A stretch of 64,000 nt of DNA from Druceiella hillmani (Eukaryota > Arthropoda > Insecta > Lepidoptera > Hepialidae): contig JAYKKI010000090.1 of the NCBI GenBank assembly GCA_039881145.1, forward strand, positions 5,429,501 through 5,493,500, given 5' to 3'. How positions within the stretch are numbered: the stretch's first letter is position 1; the number at the start of each line of letters is the position of its first letter. Both the position numbers and the translations under genes were made by a program. Shown here in pieces: positions 36,011 through 47,993 of this stretch. Below the pieces are notes generated by a model. The model was given only the letters and a program-made list of their open reading frames with translations, was not told the DNA's origin and did not search any database.

Positions 36011-37443
36011 CGTGAGTACGGAAGGAATGTCAACTGTGCTGGAATTTTACTCATTTTATTGCAAACGATACAATTTTTAGTTACATATAAATATAGTAGA
36101 TACTTTTCTTTCCAGATAGTATTAAGTCTAACCTTATACCATCCTTTCAGTTCTGTATGTAAATGCATCTGACCAATTAAATAATAACTTAAGGCTGATT
36201 GAAGTAAGTGTAACAACGGAATAAAATATTTCAAAAATCTTTAATAATCATGTTTAGATCTGATCAATAAATTTTCGTTAACGCTCCGCGACAAATCCCT
36301 AGGACATCATAGATATTGTTGTAAATTAACTAGTTATTATTCGTTCGACTAACTTTTGCGAATAGCTTCGTTCGGGTGGCTTTTTATTTGGGCAGCAAAA
36401 TTTGTCAATGGCCCAATGAGACTGTTCTAATGCTTCTCTGTCCATCTGTCTCGTGGCATATTAGAAAACAATTTATAAAAAAACAAAAACAAAGACTTCG
36501 TATATGACGTGAATTTTTCAATTTCACGTATCCCAGGTTTAAAAAGCGAATTACTAGAATTCCTAAACTACTTTCTATATTGTAGAAAATATCCTCAAAA
36601 AGCACACTTAAAACAAATTTAACTAATATTTAAAATAATCATCAACTTAAAGAAAATAATTTTTTACGCTAGGTCTTTATCGATTTCCGCCATCGCAATT
36701 ATTATGATGCAAATCTTTTTAATTTTTTTTCAACGTTATTTTTATAACTATTGTTTAGATGAGCTGATCAATTGAAATATAGATTAACTATTGTTTATCT
36801 TAGTAGCTATTTTTACTAAACAGCAGACGTAGTATTTTTGTCATTTTTACTTGAATGATTTTAAAATATACGTCCTTAACTCTTTTACAGAATAAATTAC
36901 ATTCATAATACCATTTTACTAATTGAATTAATATACCCATTCATTCGTAAATATAAGTGCTAATGTAATACAGAAAATTAGCAATCAAAGAAGTAAGCCT
37001 TACTTTCATGGATCCTTACTCCATGTCAGAAGTATATTTTACATCCAGGTACCCTCCACTCATATAATAAGCGCTGAATGTATGCTTATATAGAAATAAT
37101 TAAATATTATTTATTAAATTAATATGATTTAATAAATAAGAAAATATATTAAAAAGTCATTTCGATTTATTACGGCTCAATAATACAATTGTAATAGGAA
37201 TATATAGATATTCACTTTCGTTGCCTTACGTGTCTTCTTTGACATCAATAAATTCAAAAGAATATTGTATTTTTAAATTATTGTCACGTTTTCTTTGATA
37301 CGGCTGTAATTAAAAAGTTAAAAAGTTCGGAAATATAAAATAACCATATCATTTTTTATTTTATCTATCTAATAAAAAGCTTAAAATAAATAATAATGAT
37401 ATTAATATCAAAACATGTCAGATTAAGTTACTAAATGTAAGTA

Positions 37444-37447
<4 letters not shown>
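36011..37447. other. non-coding stretch, nothing recognised
   Basis: AT-rich. A stretch at 36350-36460 (GAATAGCTTCGTTCGGGTGG, later CTGTCCATCTGTCTCG) resembles the ends of dispersed insect repeats but is too degraded to assign. Confidence 0.35.
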
Positions 37448-37508
<61 letters not shown>

Positions 37509-37512
37509 ATAC

Positions 37513-37568
<56 letters not shown>
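37448..37568. repeat. (TA)n/(TG)n microsatellite
   Basis: TA, then TG, then a second TA run. Confidence 0.95.
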
Positions 37569-37574
<6 letters not shown>

Positions 37575-38589
37575 TTATATATAGGTTTTCACGCTTAATT
37601 TCCATTTGATGAAATACCATATATTGTATTTTTGTGTCGGAAAATTGGAAATAAACATAATATTCATATAATAATTGTGAAATTCTTTATAACATAAAAC
37701 GAAATATCGGCCAGTTTACGTAGCTGTATATTTAATAATTGCAATGATAATTAGTGGATAATTAGACCAAATTTCATAGCTACAAACAAAGGCGAAATCG
37801 AAAAAGTAATTTCTCACTAACAGGAAAACGAACGGAAAATATAAAAACTGCTAAATGGAAAGCTATTACATTTTGTACATAAAAATATTTTTTCCATATG
37901 ATCGATTCTTTCCAATCTTTCTTTCTTAGTTTATCCAAAGATACGTTGAAAGGTCGACAAATTTTCTTGGTAAGCCAAAATATTGTCATTCTTTTATACG
38001 TCCAGATATATCTAAATAAACATTGAGTGATAAATCTCTATTATAAATTCAGTAAAACTGATACTTAGATTGTAAGACGCCCATTCTTAGCACGTAAGAA
38101 CAAGTATAAAGTCAAGTTCCGTAGTTGCATATACCTCTTGAAAGTGTTAATGCAAATTAATTGAAATAATTTTAAACAAAAGTCTAATGTAATATTAAAA
38201 TCTTAAATTTTTCAGGTCTCTTCGAACATATAGTTGAATAAATTTAGATCTCCATAAGAATTTACCAAGTCTAAAACTAGAAACACTCAGAGCCTAGGAG
38301 GACCCTATTTCATTATGGAACTGCAAAAATGTTATCCACATTATTATACAGTTATCACAATTACCACAGTACTTTTATCACTGTCACTATTCAAGCAGTG
38401 AAATAAATAGAAAAACTTTCTAAAAACCTTAAGTGTAAATTTAATACTAATTTCTGTTTCCGTTAAATCTTTCGCCGTTAACAACCGTAACAGGCGGTTT
38501 TCTAAAACTAATTTTTTGTTTTTGTATTTAGCAACCATACAAATTGCAAACTTGTCACTTTTGTTATTGATGTGTTGGATGTGTTTCAC
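37569..38589. other. non-coding stretch, nothing recognised
   Basis: No motif on either strand. Short minus-strand frames at 37780-37989 and 38344-38589 look random. Confidence 0.35.
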
Positions 38590-38689
38590 TCAAATATAAA
38601 TTGAAATATTATGCCAAAATCAAATCCTTTACTTTGGACAGGTTATCCTCAACGCAAATTGATTCTTAATTTATAAGGATTTGATTTTT

Positions 38690-38850
38690 AGGCGTGAATA
38701 AATCGGCAGCTTCTCCTAATTAAAAAGCGAACACACTCCTCTTGAAGGTGATCCGCGTGAAGAACGGCCAACAATTGTCACCACATCGAGAAGATGGGCA
38801 ATGTAATATGGTACAATTAGTGATTAAGTATGTAAAAGAAACCCCAAAAA
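38690..38850 (+). pseudogene. mariner-type transposase N-terminal fragment (P1)
   Basis: Frame reconstruction by eye gives GDPREERPTIVTT, the linker after the first helix-turn-helix of mariner transposases (usual form DPREGRPKTATT). Only this short part remains, with stops around it. The paralogous fragment at 54110-54290 is better preserved. Confidence 0.5.
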
Positions 38851-39339
38851 TGTTAGACAAAAGAGCTTGAAAAGGTAAATAACATATCTATCGAATACTA
38901 GCTAAGGCTTCTGGATCAACTAGATGGAAAAATTGTGGGATGAGATCTAAATTGCAAAAGATAAAAATTATCTACCATCAGTCTGTTTCTTTTTTTTATG
39001 TTGTAAATGTGAATATTGCAATAGGCACTATACTAAGCAAATATATTTGCAAAGCAAAATATAAATTGCATTTAATTCACAATTATAATTGTAATGCGTA
39101 GAAATTAGCCATTTAATTTTTTTTTGTTATTTTTCCTATTCATTTCCATTTAGATTACAAATTATAACTTTTACTGTTAAATCTGCGCTATATTACATCA
39201 TACCACACCAGTAATTCCCAGCTGTAATCACTTGAATGAAGTCAGTTTGAGTTTTTAACAGTACATTTTATAAAACCTGCAAACCACGCTGAATAGTCAT
39301 TACGAAACGAAATTTCACTGCGGTCCTCATTCAAAATAA

Positions 39340-39665
39340 CCATAGGTCAGTGAAGTTTTTACTGCGCCATTAAATACATAGTTACGAGCTATATCGTCAG
39401 CAATAAAGCATCGCGATACGATGACTGCAGTACGCGGCTGCACTCTGCGAAATGATGAGGGGCTCGCTTTATAACTACTCTCCAGACAAAATGAGTGCAT
39501 TGAATATCGATATTTTGCCAGCCATTATTCTATCCTCTCACGTTTATTGTCCTCTATCGAGAGGGAACAGTCGAGAATACTACTTCATTTACGATATTCA
39601 ATATCGTCATATTCTGATTATATCAATCTATGATTTAAGTCGGTTGTTCTGACGTTTATATGAAG
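39340..39665. promoter_or_regulatory. conserved island shared with P2, probably non-coding
   Basis: Better conserved than its surroundings against 55055-55385. The 201 bases 39452-39652 differ at only 12 sites, and the 110 bases before them at one or two. Both copies keep an open frame of 66 codons (SLYNYSPDKMSA, NSREYYFIYDI). Eleven sense-codon differences give ten amino-acid changes and one silent change, so protein selection is not supported. A regulatory or transcribed non-coding element is an inference. Confidence 0.4.
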
Positions 39666-40232
39666 TTGGTAAATATCAAAAAATTAAACATATTTTAGTG
39701 TCTCTTTTTGGTGGCAATTAGTAACAATTAATCATTAATATTTTCGATTAAATCGCCTTGTAAAAAAATACTTGTGAATTTTGCAGGAGGAAGCTTTAGT
39801 TATTTTCAAAGGAAGGTTTTGCTTTTGACTAAGTACATCTGTATCCCCGTTGTCTATATCATGAGGATATGCGTTTCAAATAACAACTCGTATGTAAATG
39901 AATCATTCGCAACCCTAACAACTTAATTAAAATGCGACGTTTAGCGGCATGGGTTTAAAACATTTTATAATTTTTAATTCCATTGCTAAGTACCTTACGT
40001 TGACTTATGATCGTCTATATATATTTTTAACACCGAAATGGACTCGTACTCACTTTAAAAAATACTTTAAGAACAGTTTTTAGAAGTGTATGCTACTGCT
40101 CTTCTATCGGTGTTGGAGCATTGCATTAACACCTAATGTCCCTGATTTGCCTTCGGCAAAAACAAAATTGTAATAATTTTGTTATTATTTCAATAGAGTA
40201 TTTTTAAATAAGAAACCATCTTAAAAATCTAC

Positions 40233-41329
40233 GGTCTTCAAAATCCTCATTCGAAAAAGTGCTAGCGCCTTAATTATCCGTTGTGGTTGAAATTGAAGAG
40301 AGGAATGCTATACACGTACAATTATACACTTGATTCTGCCTAGGTATCATGATAACATCAATTTCGCGGACTCATATCATGATAACATCAATTGACTAGG
40401 TATCATGATAACATCAATTTCGCGGTCTTCAAAATCCTCATTCGAAAAAGTGCTAGCGCCTTAATTATCCGTTGTGGTTGAAATTGAAGAGAGGAATGCT
40501 ATACACGAAGAATTATACACTTGATTCTGCCTAGGTATCATGATAACATCAATTTCGCGGACTCATATCATGATAACATCAATTGACTAGGTATCATGAT
40601 AACATCAATTTCGCGGTCTTCAAAATCCTCATTCGAAAAAGTGCTAGCGCCTTAATTATCCGTTGTGGTTGAAAATGAAGAGAGGAATGCTATACACGAA
40701 CAATTATACACTTGATTCTGCCTAGGTATCATGATAACATCAATTTCGCGGACTCATATCATGATAACATCAATTGACTAGGTATCATGATAACATCAAT
40801 TTCGCGGTCTTCAAAATCCTCATTCGAAAAAATGCTAGCGCCTTAATTATCCGTTGTGGTTGAAATTGAAGAGAGGAATGCTATACACGTACAATTATAC
40901 ACTTGATTCCGCCTAGGTATCATGATAACATCAATTTCGCGGACTCATATCATGATAACATCAATTGACTAGGTATCATGATAACATCAATTTCGCGGTC
41001 TTCAAAATCCTCATTCGAAAAAGTGCTAGCGCCTTAATTATCCGTTGTGGTTGAAATTGAAGAGAGGAATGCTATACACGTACAATTATACACTTGATTC
41101 TGCCTAGGTATCATGATAACATCAATTTCGCGGACTCATATCATGATAACATCAATTGACTAGGTATCATAATAACATCAATTTCGCGGTCTTCAAAATC
41201 CTCATTCGAAAAAGTGCTAGCGCCTTAATTATCCGTTGTGGTTGAAATTGAAGAGAGGAATGCTATACACGTACAATTATACACTTGATTCTGCCTAGGT
41301 ATCATGATAACATCAATTTCACGGACTCA
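40233..41329 (+). repeat. 191-bp satellite array, about 5.7 units
   Basis: GGTCTTCAAAATCC recurs at 40233, 40424, 40615, 40806, 40997 and 41188, an exact 191-bp period with about 1-2% variation. Each unit holds three copies of TATCATGATAACATCAATT, itself containing the palindrome TATCATGATA. P2 has at this place one diverged unit plus a different 30-bp array. Confidence 0.97.
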
Positions 41330-41366
41330 TCATTTAAATTAATTGAGTCTTAAATATCCATAGAAA

Positions 41367-41783
41367 CTAGCATGACCCGTGCGAAGTCTTCGCATTATTT
41401 ATTCCATTATGAAGCTCAGATGACAGATCAAACAAATATTTTACTAAAATTGACATATAGAGGCGCAAGTATCAAAAGCATTGAGCTAAAGCGCCACTTT
41501 ATTTATACCTGAGTGGATTTGAAATTAAACAAAAATTTTACCGACCGTCAATCGTATTGACGTTGAGCCGTTAGATGGCAGCGTTGCTGTTTTGTGTATA
41601 TAATTTTAATAATTAATTAATTTGCAAAAACAATAGCAATAATAAATTTTTTAGTTATGGATGCCGGTAGAGCAAGCAATTATCTATAAAATGATATATA
41701 ATTTATGTGGATTAGTTGTGAGGTTTTTTCTAAAAAGGGATTGTAACATCTTAACCTTAGCGTATTAATATATATGATGATGA
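41367..41783 (-). mobile_element. non-autonomous Helitron, copy C, with empty site in P2
   Basis: The minus strand ends GCGAAGACTTCGCACGGGTC, then ATG, then CTAG, followed by T. The other end is TCATCATC. The paralogue P2 reads AGTAGAACTAACCTGGAC at the equivalent point (about 56520) without the element, which confirms both boundaries and shows that it inserted after the P1/P2 duplication. The minus frame 41680-41865 is not a gene. Confidence 0.85.
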
Positions 41784-41799
41784 TATCGTGGACAAAATA

Positions 41800-42075
41800 C
41801 GGAAAAAAATGTTTTGGAATTATCATAAGGGTTCTTTTAACTAATATTCCACACTGTAAGAACATTTTTAAAAAATGTTTGTGACACTATTTATGTAAAC
41901 CCTAATACGGTAACGAAACATATTAAGGTAATAAAACATTAAAATGTATTCGAAAAAACATTGAAGTTAAATACTCAGCGAAGACATTTAGCCAGTAAAT
42001 TAAATAATTTCTGGTATAATTACTAGAAAATTTACGCTAAAGAATAATTGCTAGAATTCATTGAAAAGTGAATGC
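41800..42075 (+). repeat. sub-repeat S, copy 1
   Basis: The block from CCACACTGTAAGAA to AGAATAATTGCTAGAA occurs also at 54595-54900 and 56555-56900. It shares TAAAACATTAAAATGTATTC and CGAAAAAACATT. Three copies in two blocks mean it is a repeat in its own right. Confidence 0.7.
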
Positions 42076-43924
42076 CGTTATATTGAGCCTTGCAACTTAT
42101 ATATGTGCTTCAATATTTTTATAGATAATTGTTATTTGTTCGTTTAGCACTTGCTACTCAATATAGGTTCTTATACATTATTCAGTTTAATGCATTTCTT
42201 ATTTTAAATTGACAAATACAAATTTAAACAGAGGGCTCACCAACATAAGTATATAGTTGCACTTCGATAATAAACTATCTCATATGTAAACACGCATACT
42301 CCACTTCCTAACACTGCCTCTCGTATTCCCGTATCTCGTCCCACTCCGTAACGTTTTACTTTGAATTCCGTCTCATTTGTTGTAACGAAATACTCTTTCG
42401 TATAGAAGTTTTACTTGAAAAAAAATTTTCTTAGAAGACTCTTTTATTCTAAATGTATTAAAAATAAAGAAATACAAGTAATTTCTCGATACAAGTGAAA
42501 CGAGCTCTAATGCACTGAGATTCAAATTATTCAGCGTTAAGGAGACTGTCCACGTTCCGTCCACATCATCTGATCCTGACTCCATCATTATTATTATGTA
42601 TTGTCATCAGAAACAAATAGTTGCGTCGAGTTTCAAGTCTATGATTACAAATTTTTAAACAGGGAGACATTGAGGCAAATTAAGTGAAAGCTTTTAAAAA
42701 TATCGAAATGGTAAATATTTTATAACACCTTGATTCTAAAGCAAATCGTCTACAATGTAATCGATGATCTATCGATAGGAATCATTCTTAGAATCATACT
42801 TTATTTTAAACTGGTACGAACATAATTTACTCTTTGGGTTCCACAAACAAACCATTAATTCATATTATTTATTGGAGTCTGTCTATTCGTCCGTCTGTCC
42901 ATCTGTCATAGTCTCACAGTTTCTATTATTTTAGATTTTATCTTGAGAAAGGAGACGGTTAAAACATATTGTTGGTCGCAGACGTTACGAGAACAAAAAT
43001 GACAGTCTTATGTAGAGAAAATGGGAAAAATATTCCCATAAAATTTGTCTTTAGGTCATCAATCAGACAAATGAGAAAACTTGTATTTTTAAGAAGGGTA
43101 ATTCTTTAAGAAAAGAAAGAAACTCTTTGAACCAGAAAGTGAAACAAAGCGCACATAGTATTTCGTTGCATCCTCCATATGTAGACATGATAACTGAAGG
43201 CTGTCGAAACTTGCAGGCCGTCAAAAAAAACGCACAAAATATGAGAGCAGCAAAAAATACATTCATTTTGACAATTCAGATTGAATTTCAATGCCAATTG
43301 GCACTTAATTTTTTAATCAGATTGGACTAGATGTTTAAAAATCTATTGATATTTTTTTATTTGTTATGGTCGATTCTAAAAAGTAATTATATAATTTATT
43401 ATTTTTTTTTATTTCTTGTTAACATTCTTTGATATAGAATATATACATTTGTAAATATATTTTTTCGTTTTATATCAGGTTACCAATTTTATTTCAATTT
43501 TTACTCTATCCCGATTGTCAATCGGTAAATTATTTAATTTTCTCTATTTCAAAAAAATCCAACTCTTTTAAAAATAACGTTTCATTTCCGTAATACCTCA
43601 CGTTTTCGCTAGTACCATTTTGAAGTTTATTACTTCAGATTCCGTAATATTAATAAAATAAATTGATGTAACCAATCTCCCAATAAATTTAAAGAAGGAA
43701 CAAAGTATTTTTCATACCGCATTAGATATAATGGGGTGATATTGGATAGCTCCTTCGAAGTGAAATTGATGAGGATCTTTAGAAAATATTTGATCGATTA
43801 TAGGTTAGAGGTTAATGATACACTCTTGATCAACTGAAACTTAATTAGCAAGAATTTTTCGATTTAAAATGATCGTTACTTTTTTATTTGCGGAGCCAGA
43901 TACTCGGGAGGGGTAGCATTAGTT
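42076..43924. other. non-coding stretch, nothing recognised
   Basis: AT-rich DNA largely without partner in P2. CTGTCTATTCGTCCGTCTGT at about 42879 resembles a motif common in dispersed insect repeats. Frames at 42373-42588 (minus) and 43127-43330 have no known domain. Confidence 0.35.
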
Positions 43925-45009
43925 GCATCATCTTTGCGGAAATGTTTGTCGCTGCGCGATATGTCAGTTCACCGCGCGTTTGCAGTGAAATATTATTTGA
44001 AGTGTGGTGAATTATTGATTGGAGCGCGTCGCACTTTCCATTCCTACTTTGGTATTCAACGATTAAGCGATGGCCCGAGCACAAATTTAATCTGCTCGAT
44101 GGTACAAAGATTTCGACAATAGGGGACAATAGTTAATAGGTCGCCACCAGGACCGTCCATGTTAACAACTGCGCCGGAACGCGAGGCACTGGTGCACCAA
44201 GAAAAAAAAAATTGCCGCCTCTACAGGCATTAAAAAGTCAACTGTGTATATTATTTTGCGAAAAAAACTAAAACTTCATCCCTACAAAATGCAAATCGTC
44301 CAAAAACTGAACGATAGTGATTATATTTTAAAGGAAACGTACGCAATAAAAATATTGGAATATTTACGGTCCCCAAGAACGCTCCGAAACGTATTGTTTA
44401 GTGATGAAGCTCATTTCCACGTCGTAGGTTACATAAATACACAAAATATACGTTACTGAAACCCAAACAACTCAAAGGAACAACATCAGAAAAATTTGCA
44501 CTGCCCTAAAACGACAGTATAGTGCGAGATTTCTGCTCAGGGAATAATTGGCCCATATTTTTTCAATGGAAAAGAAACTATCACTATCTTGACATACTAC
44601 CGTATGATTGATGAATTTTTGGTATCACAATTAAAAGTATTTCATGGATACAATATTAGGACGCATTTCCAACAAGATGGGGTAACATTACACACTTCCA
44701 GGGTCTCTATGACGAAATTAAGAGAAATTTTCCCTAGGAAATGAATACACAAGTCCGGAGACATGCCATGGCCACCCCGATCGCCGGATTTGACGCCGCG
44801 TGACTTTTTGTAATCCCCGCACTATACCTGCGCTACAAGAAAGTGTTCGGCTTGAAATCGCTGGTATACCACCACCAATTTCGTCGCGCGTACATGCCAA
44901 TATGAGGGTCCACTTACAAGAGTGTATTGGGATAAATGGACGTCACTTGGAAGACATTATTTTTTGGAGTGAAATCCACAAGCGTATCTTACATTTTAAA
45001 ATAAAATAA
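43925..45009 (+). pseudogene. Tc1/mariner-like transposase with DUF4817-type N-terminus, decayed
   Basis: A nearly full-length but broken transposase. In order: RAFAVKYYLKCGE and RRTFHSYFGI (DUF4817 helix-turn-helix, 43970-44060), LHPYKMQIVQKL (44276-44311), LFSDEAHFHVVGYINTQN with the first catalytic aspartate (44396-44450), TTVWCEISAQGIIGPYFF (44510-44570), HFQQDGVTLHTSR with the second aspartate (44665-44703), WPPRSPDLTPRDF with the third acidic position (44770-44808), and RVHLQECIGINGRHLEDIIF (44909-44968). Stops near 44120, 44458, 44740 and 44810 and frame changes inactivate it. P2 has no copy at the matching place. Confidence 0.85.
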
Positions 45010-45779
45010 GTGTTCTATACTCATTCGTTAATTTTTATTTAATTTTAAAATCGAAAAATTCTCCCTGGACACCTTTACATTTATTCGTGATGAATATCTT
45101 ATTAGTAACTATGTATGTAAGCAAACCTCACCCCTCACCATCACCCCCATTTTGCGAACTTTTGTTAATAATTTAATTTTTTTGTTAATAATTTAAAACA
45201 CTGACTTGGTTACTTTTAATATTCGAAAATTTATTTTATAGGTTATATATCCTGTTAAATCGTTTGTAACAGCTAATTGTAAAGAAACTCAACAATATTT
45301 TTTTCAGAACTTTAAGTGACATAACTTCACAGATATACGCCTAAGGATGTAAAAAACGTAATTACTCTCCTTCTTTCCCCGTCGACCTTATTTCTGAAAC
45401 TATTTAAAAAATATCCTAAAAAACAGGATGGTTAGAATTTGACTGAAAAATTACCGGAAAACTTTAATCATTATCATCGATCTCATAATTTTTTTAAAAA
45501 TTCACGGTATTTTTGCGCCTGTGTAAGATATAACATGCAATGTGTCAATACTATGAAAAATTATATAAATATTTATAAAAATTTTAATAGAAACATTTTG
45601 TTCCGTTAAAGATTTAAACTTTTAAATATACCTGGGTTTTTATCTACAAAACCCTCATTGTGTGAGTACTACTCGTACTCTACTAATTAACAGGTTATTT
45701 TGCCTGTTTACTCTTTGTGCATATTTTTACAATATTATTAACGAAACCCGTCCTAATTAATTTAACAAGTTGGAGATAA
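45010..45779. other. non-coding stretch, nothing recognised
   Basis: AT-rich sequence downstream of the transposase remnant. Its terminal repeats were not identified. Confidence 0.35.
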
Positions 45780-46649
45780 ACAAAAGTTATTAACCTATAT
45801 TTTTACATGTGATCAATAGTTTTTAACGCACAATAACTCATAATTGAAAAGTTTTATGAAAATAATTTCATTGTTGCAGTGATGGTTCACGAGGTATGTA
45901 GTTTTTAAATTTTCATGGACATAAGCAGCTTTTCAGATTGATTTAATGTTGGCGCTACTTTAAAAATGAATTGGAAGGTTATACTGAAACATTCAGGCTA
46001 ATATTCGGAATTCGATGTCCAGAATTTCTTAATTCCTGAGTCTCATTTACACTGGACATTTCAAAAAGTCATAAGGCCCTGACAGGACGTAATATGAATT
46101 TGCATCCTAGTCCCTAACGCAGAAATAAAACGATTAGAAAATTTAAGACAATTAAGAATTTAAAGAATACCGCTTTTATCATATTTTTTAAAAAAATCCG
46201 ATAAACATGATTGTTAACGGGAAACGATGAAGTTTAGCGGGAAACTATAACAATGATTTTAAAGTCTATGAAAGACGTAATAATTCAAAGAAATACTACG
46301 TAAAATATTTATTTGCGCCTAAAGGCGTACGGACCCTTATAATGCTCATATTTAACAAATTTATTTTACTTTTTCAATTATCTGCTCGCAATCAGTGCTT
46401 AAAATAAAGAACGTGTGCAAAACTACTGAAAGTATGAAAAAATTCAGAAACCAAATTCATTATAAAGCTTAATACACAATGATTTCAAACACATCAAAAT
46501 GAACAAAATATAATGTTAAATATATACCCCTATATTTGTAGTACAAAGTAGTTTTGTAGTTCGAAGAGTTCACACTGAGAAATCGATTCGTAACACTATA
46601 CGACCCAGTAAAGTAAATTAATATTAAATATACAGTTCTTTTCAACGTA

Positions 46650-47065
46650 ATAAAAAGTTTATCCTCGTCCTCTTAATTACTTCGTACTGCCACATTTCTG
46701 CTCCGTATAAACGGCTCATCTCTATCGATATGTTAAAACAAAATCGCCGAGGTCAGCATATCCCGCCACAGAAAAATATTAAACGAACTTCCGTCACCAC
46801 CACCCTCTCGCAACCCCTGCGACCCCTCCCAGCATCAATTTCACGCAGCAAAAACCTGTTTCATTTCGCACGCGACGCGGATTCGGTTAAATAATACGCC
46901 GAAAATTAATTGGAATATCTCGGAGCGTACATTCACCGCTTGATGCATATTCAGAGCGGCCAACTCGAACTGAGCTCGACACTGGGCTTTGGTGAAATTT
47001 AATATTATATAAGCTGTTCGTCCCTGCTTTACCCGAATAGAAAAGGTATCCATGACCGAAAATCG
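46650..47065. promoter_or_regulatory. conserved island shared with P2
   Basis: Stands out against 59030-59445 for high identity and higher GC content, for example AAAACAAAATCGCCGAGG, TTTCACGCAGCAAAAACC, CGCACGCGACGCG and GAGCGGCCAACTCGAACTGA. Such islands in otherwise drifting duplicates suggest constraint: a regulatory element, a promoter or an exon. No known binding site can be assigned with confidence. Confidence 0.4.
46841..47053 (-). CDS. unrecognised 70-codon open frame in conserved island
   Basis: The frame starts MDTFSIRVKQGR and ends CEMKQVFAA. The P2 paralogue aligns along the whole frame (start near 59430, same stop codon), with one length change of three bases, which keeps the frame. 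About seven differences are silent and about ten change residues, a mild excess of silent change per site. However, P2 has TGA where P1 has a CGA arginine codon after AQC. It could be a small gene or exon alive in P1 only, or a regulatory sequence that happens to be open. No domain or signal peptide is seen. Confidence 0.25.
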   Translation of the reverse strand: MDTFSIRVKQGRTAYIILNFTKAQCRAQFELAALNMHQAVNVRSEIFQLIFGVLFNRIRVACEMKQVFAA

Positions 47066-47269
47066 CTATCATTTTTATATAATAATTCACAATTATAAGA
47101 TAATAATCATAAGCAATTTAATTATTGACAGTATTTTTTACTTACTCCAGTACAGAAGTAGACTTTAATTCTGTCCTGCAGATTGAAAATTTTATTAAAC
47201 AGTAAATTTAAAAAAAATTACAAATTCAATTTATTAAAACAGATCCCAAGCTACAAGTAAGTTCTGTTA

Positions 47270-47460
47270 TTGAATATATTTGGCATTAATTTTGCAGAAA
47301 TTCATTATCTAAGAGACTTATTGTCGATATTTCGATTTGTCGGCAATTTAAAGAGAATAGCCCATCTGGAAATGTTATCATACAACGAAAGCTAGACCGT
47401 GGTTACGAATTTAAATAAAGTAGATATAAATACTACATCACTTAGTTTCATTTAATTGTG
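47270..47460. mobile_element. Penelope-like ribozyme element, decayed (P1)
   Basis: Family edge GGCATTAATTTTGCAGAAAT at 47282, then a degenerate hammerhead (CCATCTGGAAATG, later TACAACGAAAGCTAGACCGTGG-like text) and the arm TACTACATCACTTAGTTTCA. The core CTGAAGA has become CTGGAAA. It occupies the same place as the P2 copy at 59625, so it inserted before the duplication. Confidence 0.65.
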
Positions 47461-47930
47461 AATATCAATTAAGTGAGTAAGTTCAAGTTATCTAGTAAAG
47501 GTACCCTCATGCATTCGTGGTGCACTAAAAAATAACGTCACGCTTTAAAGAAAAACTGAATATATTCTATTCGGCTACCACATGAGCTTGCATTGATGAA
47601 CTGAGGTTGCGGATTCATTAGTTGCCAGCCTAATAATTAGTTATACACATCCTGGAACTTCTTGGTAGATTCTGATGTCACCTATAATCTCTTTGAATAT
47701 CATTTGAATCTAGTTTTAATGATTTAAATTACAAAATAAATACAAAATTACAAAATACAAATTTTCATACAACCTAATACAATGTCATAAACATTTTGTC
47801 TATGAAAATATTATAGACAATATGATGACAAGTTCTTGTTAAAGTATGTCGGTCCGTGTCTCAGTCTCGTGTCAAACAAATTACTTGCCTTTCGTGTACA
47901 CCTTAAAAACAAAACAGATAAAAAACAAAA

Positions 47931-47993
47931 CTTATAGACCTCTTGTTAAATTAATGTTATATCTTAACATTAATTTGACAAGAGGTCTATAAG
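47931..47993. repeat. 29-bp near-perfect hairpin
   Basis: Arms 47931-47959 and 47965-47993 pair over 29 positions with one T-G mismatch (a G-U pair in RNA) and a five-base loop. P2 has only the right-arm sequence (TAACATTAATTTGACAAGAG at about 60305), so the left arm arose as a local inverted copy in P1. Confidence 0.85.
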
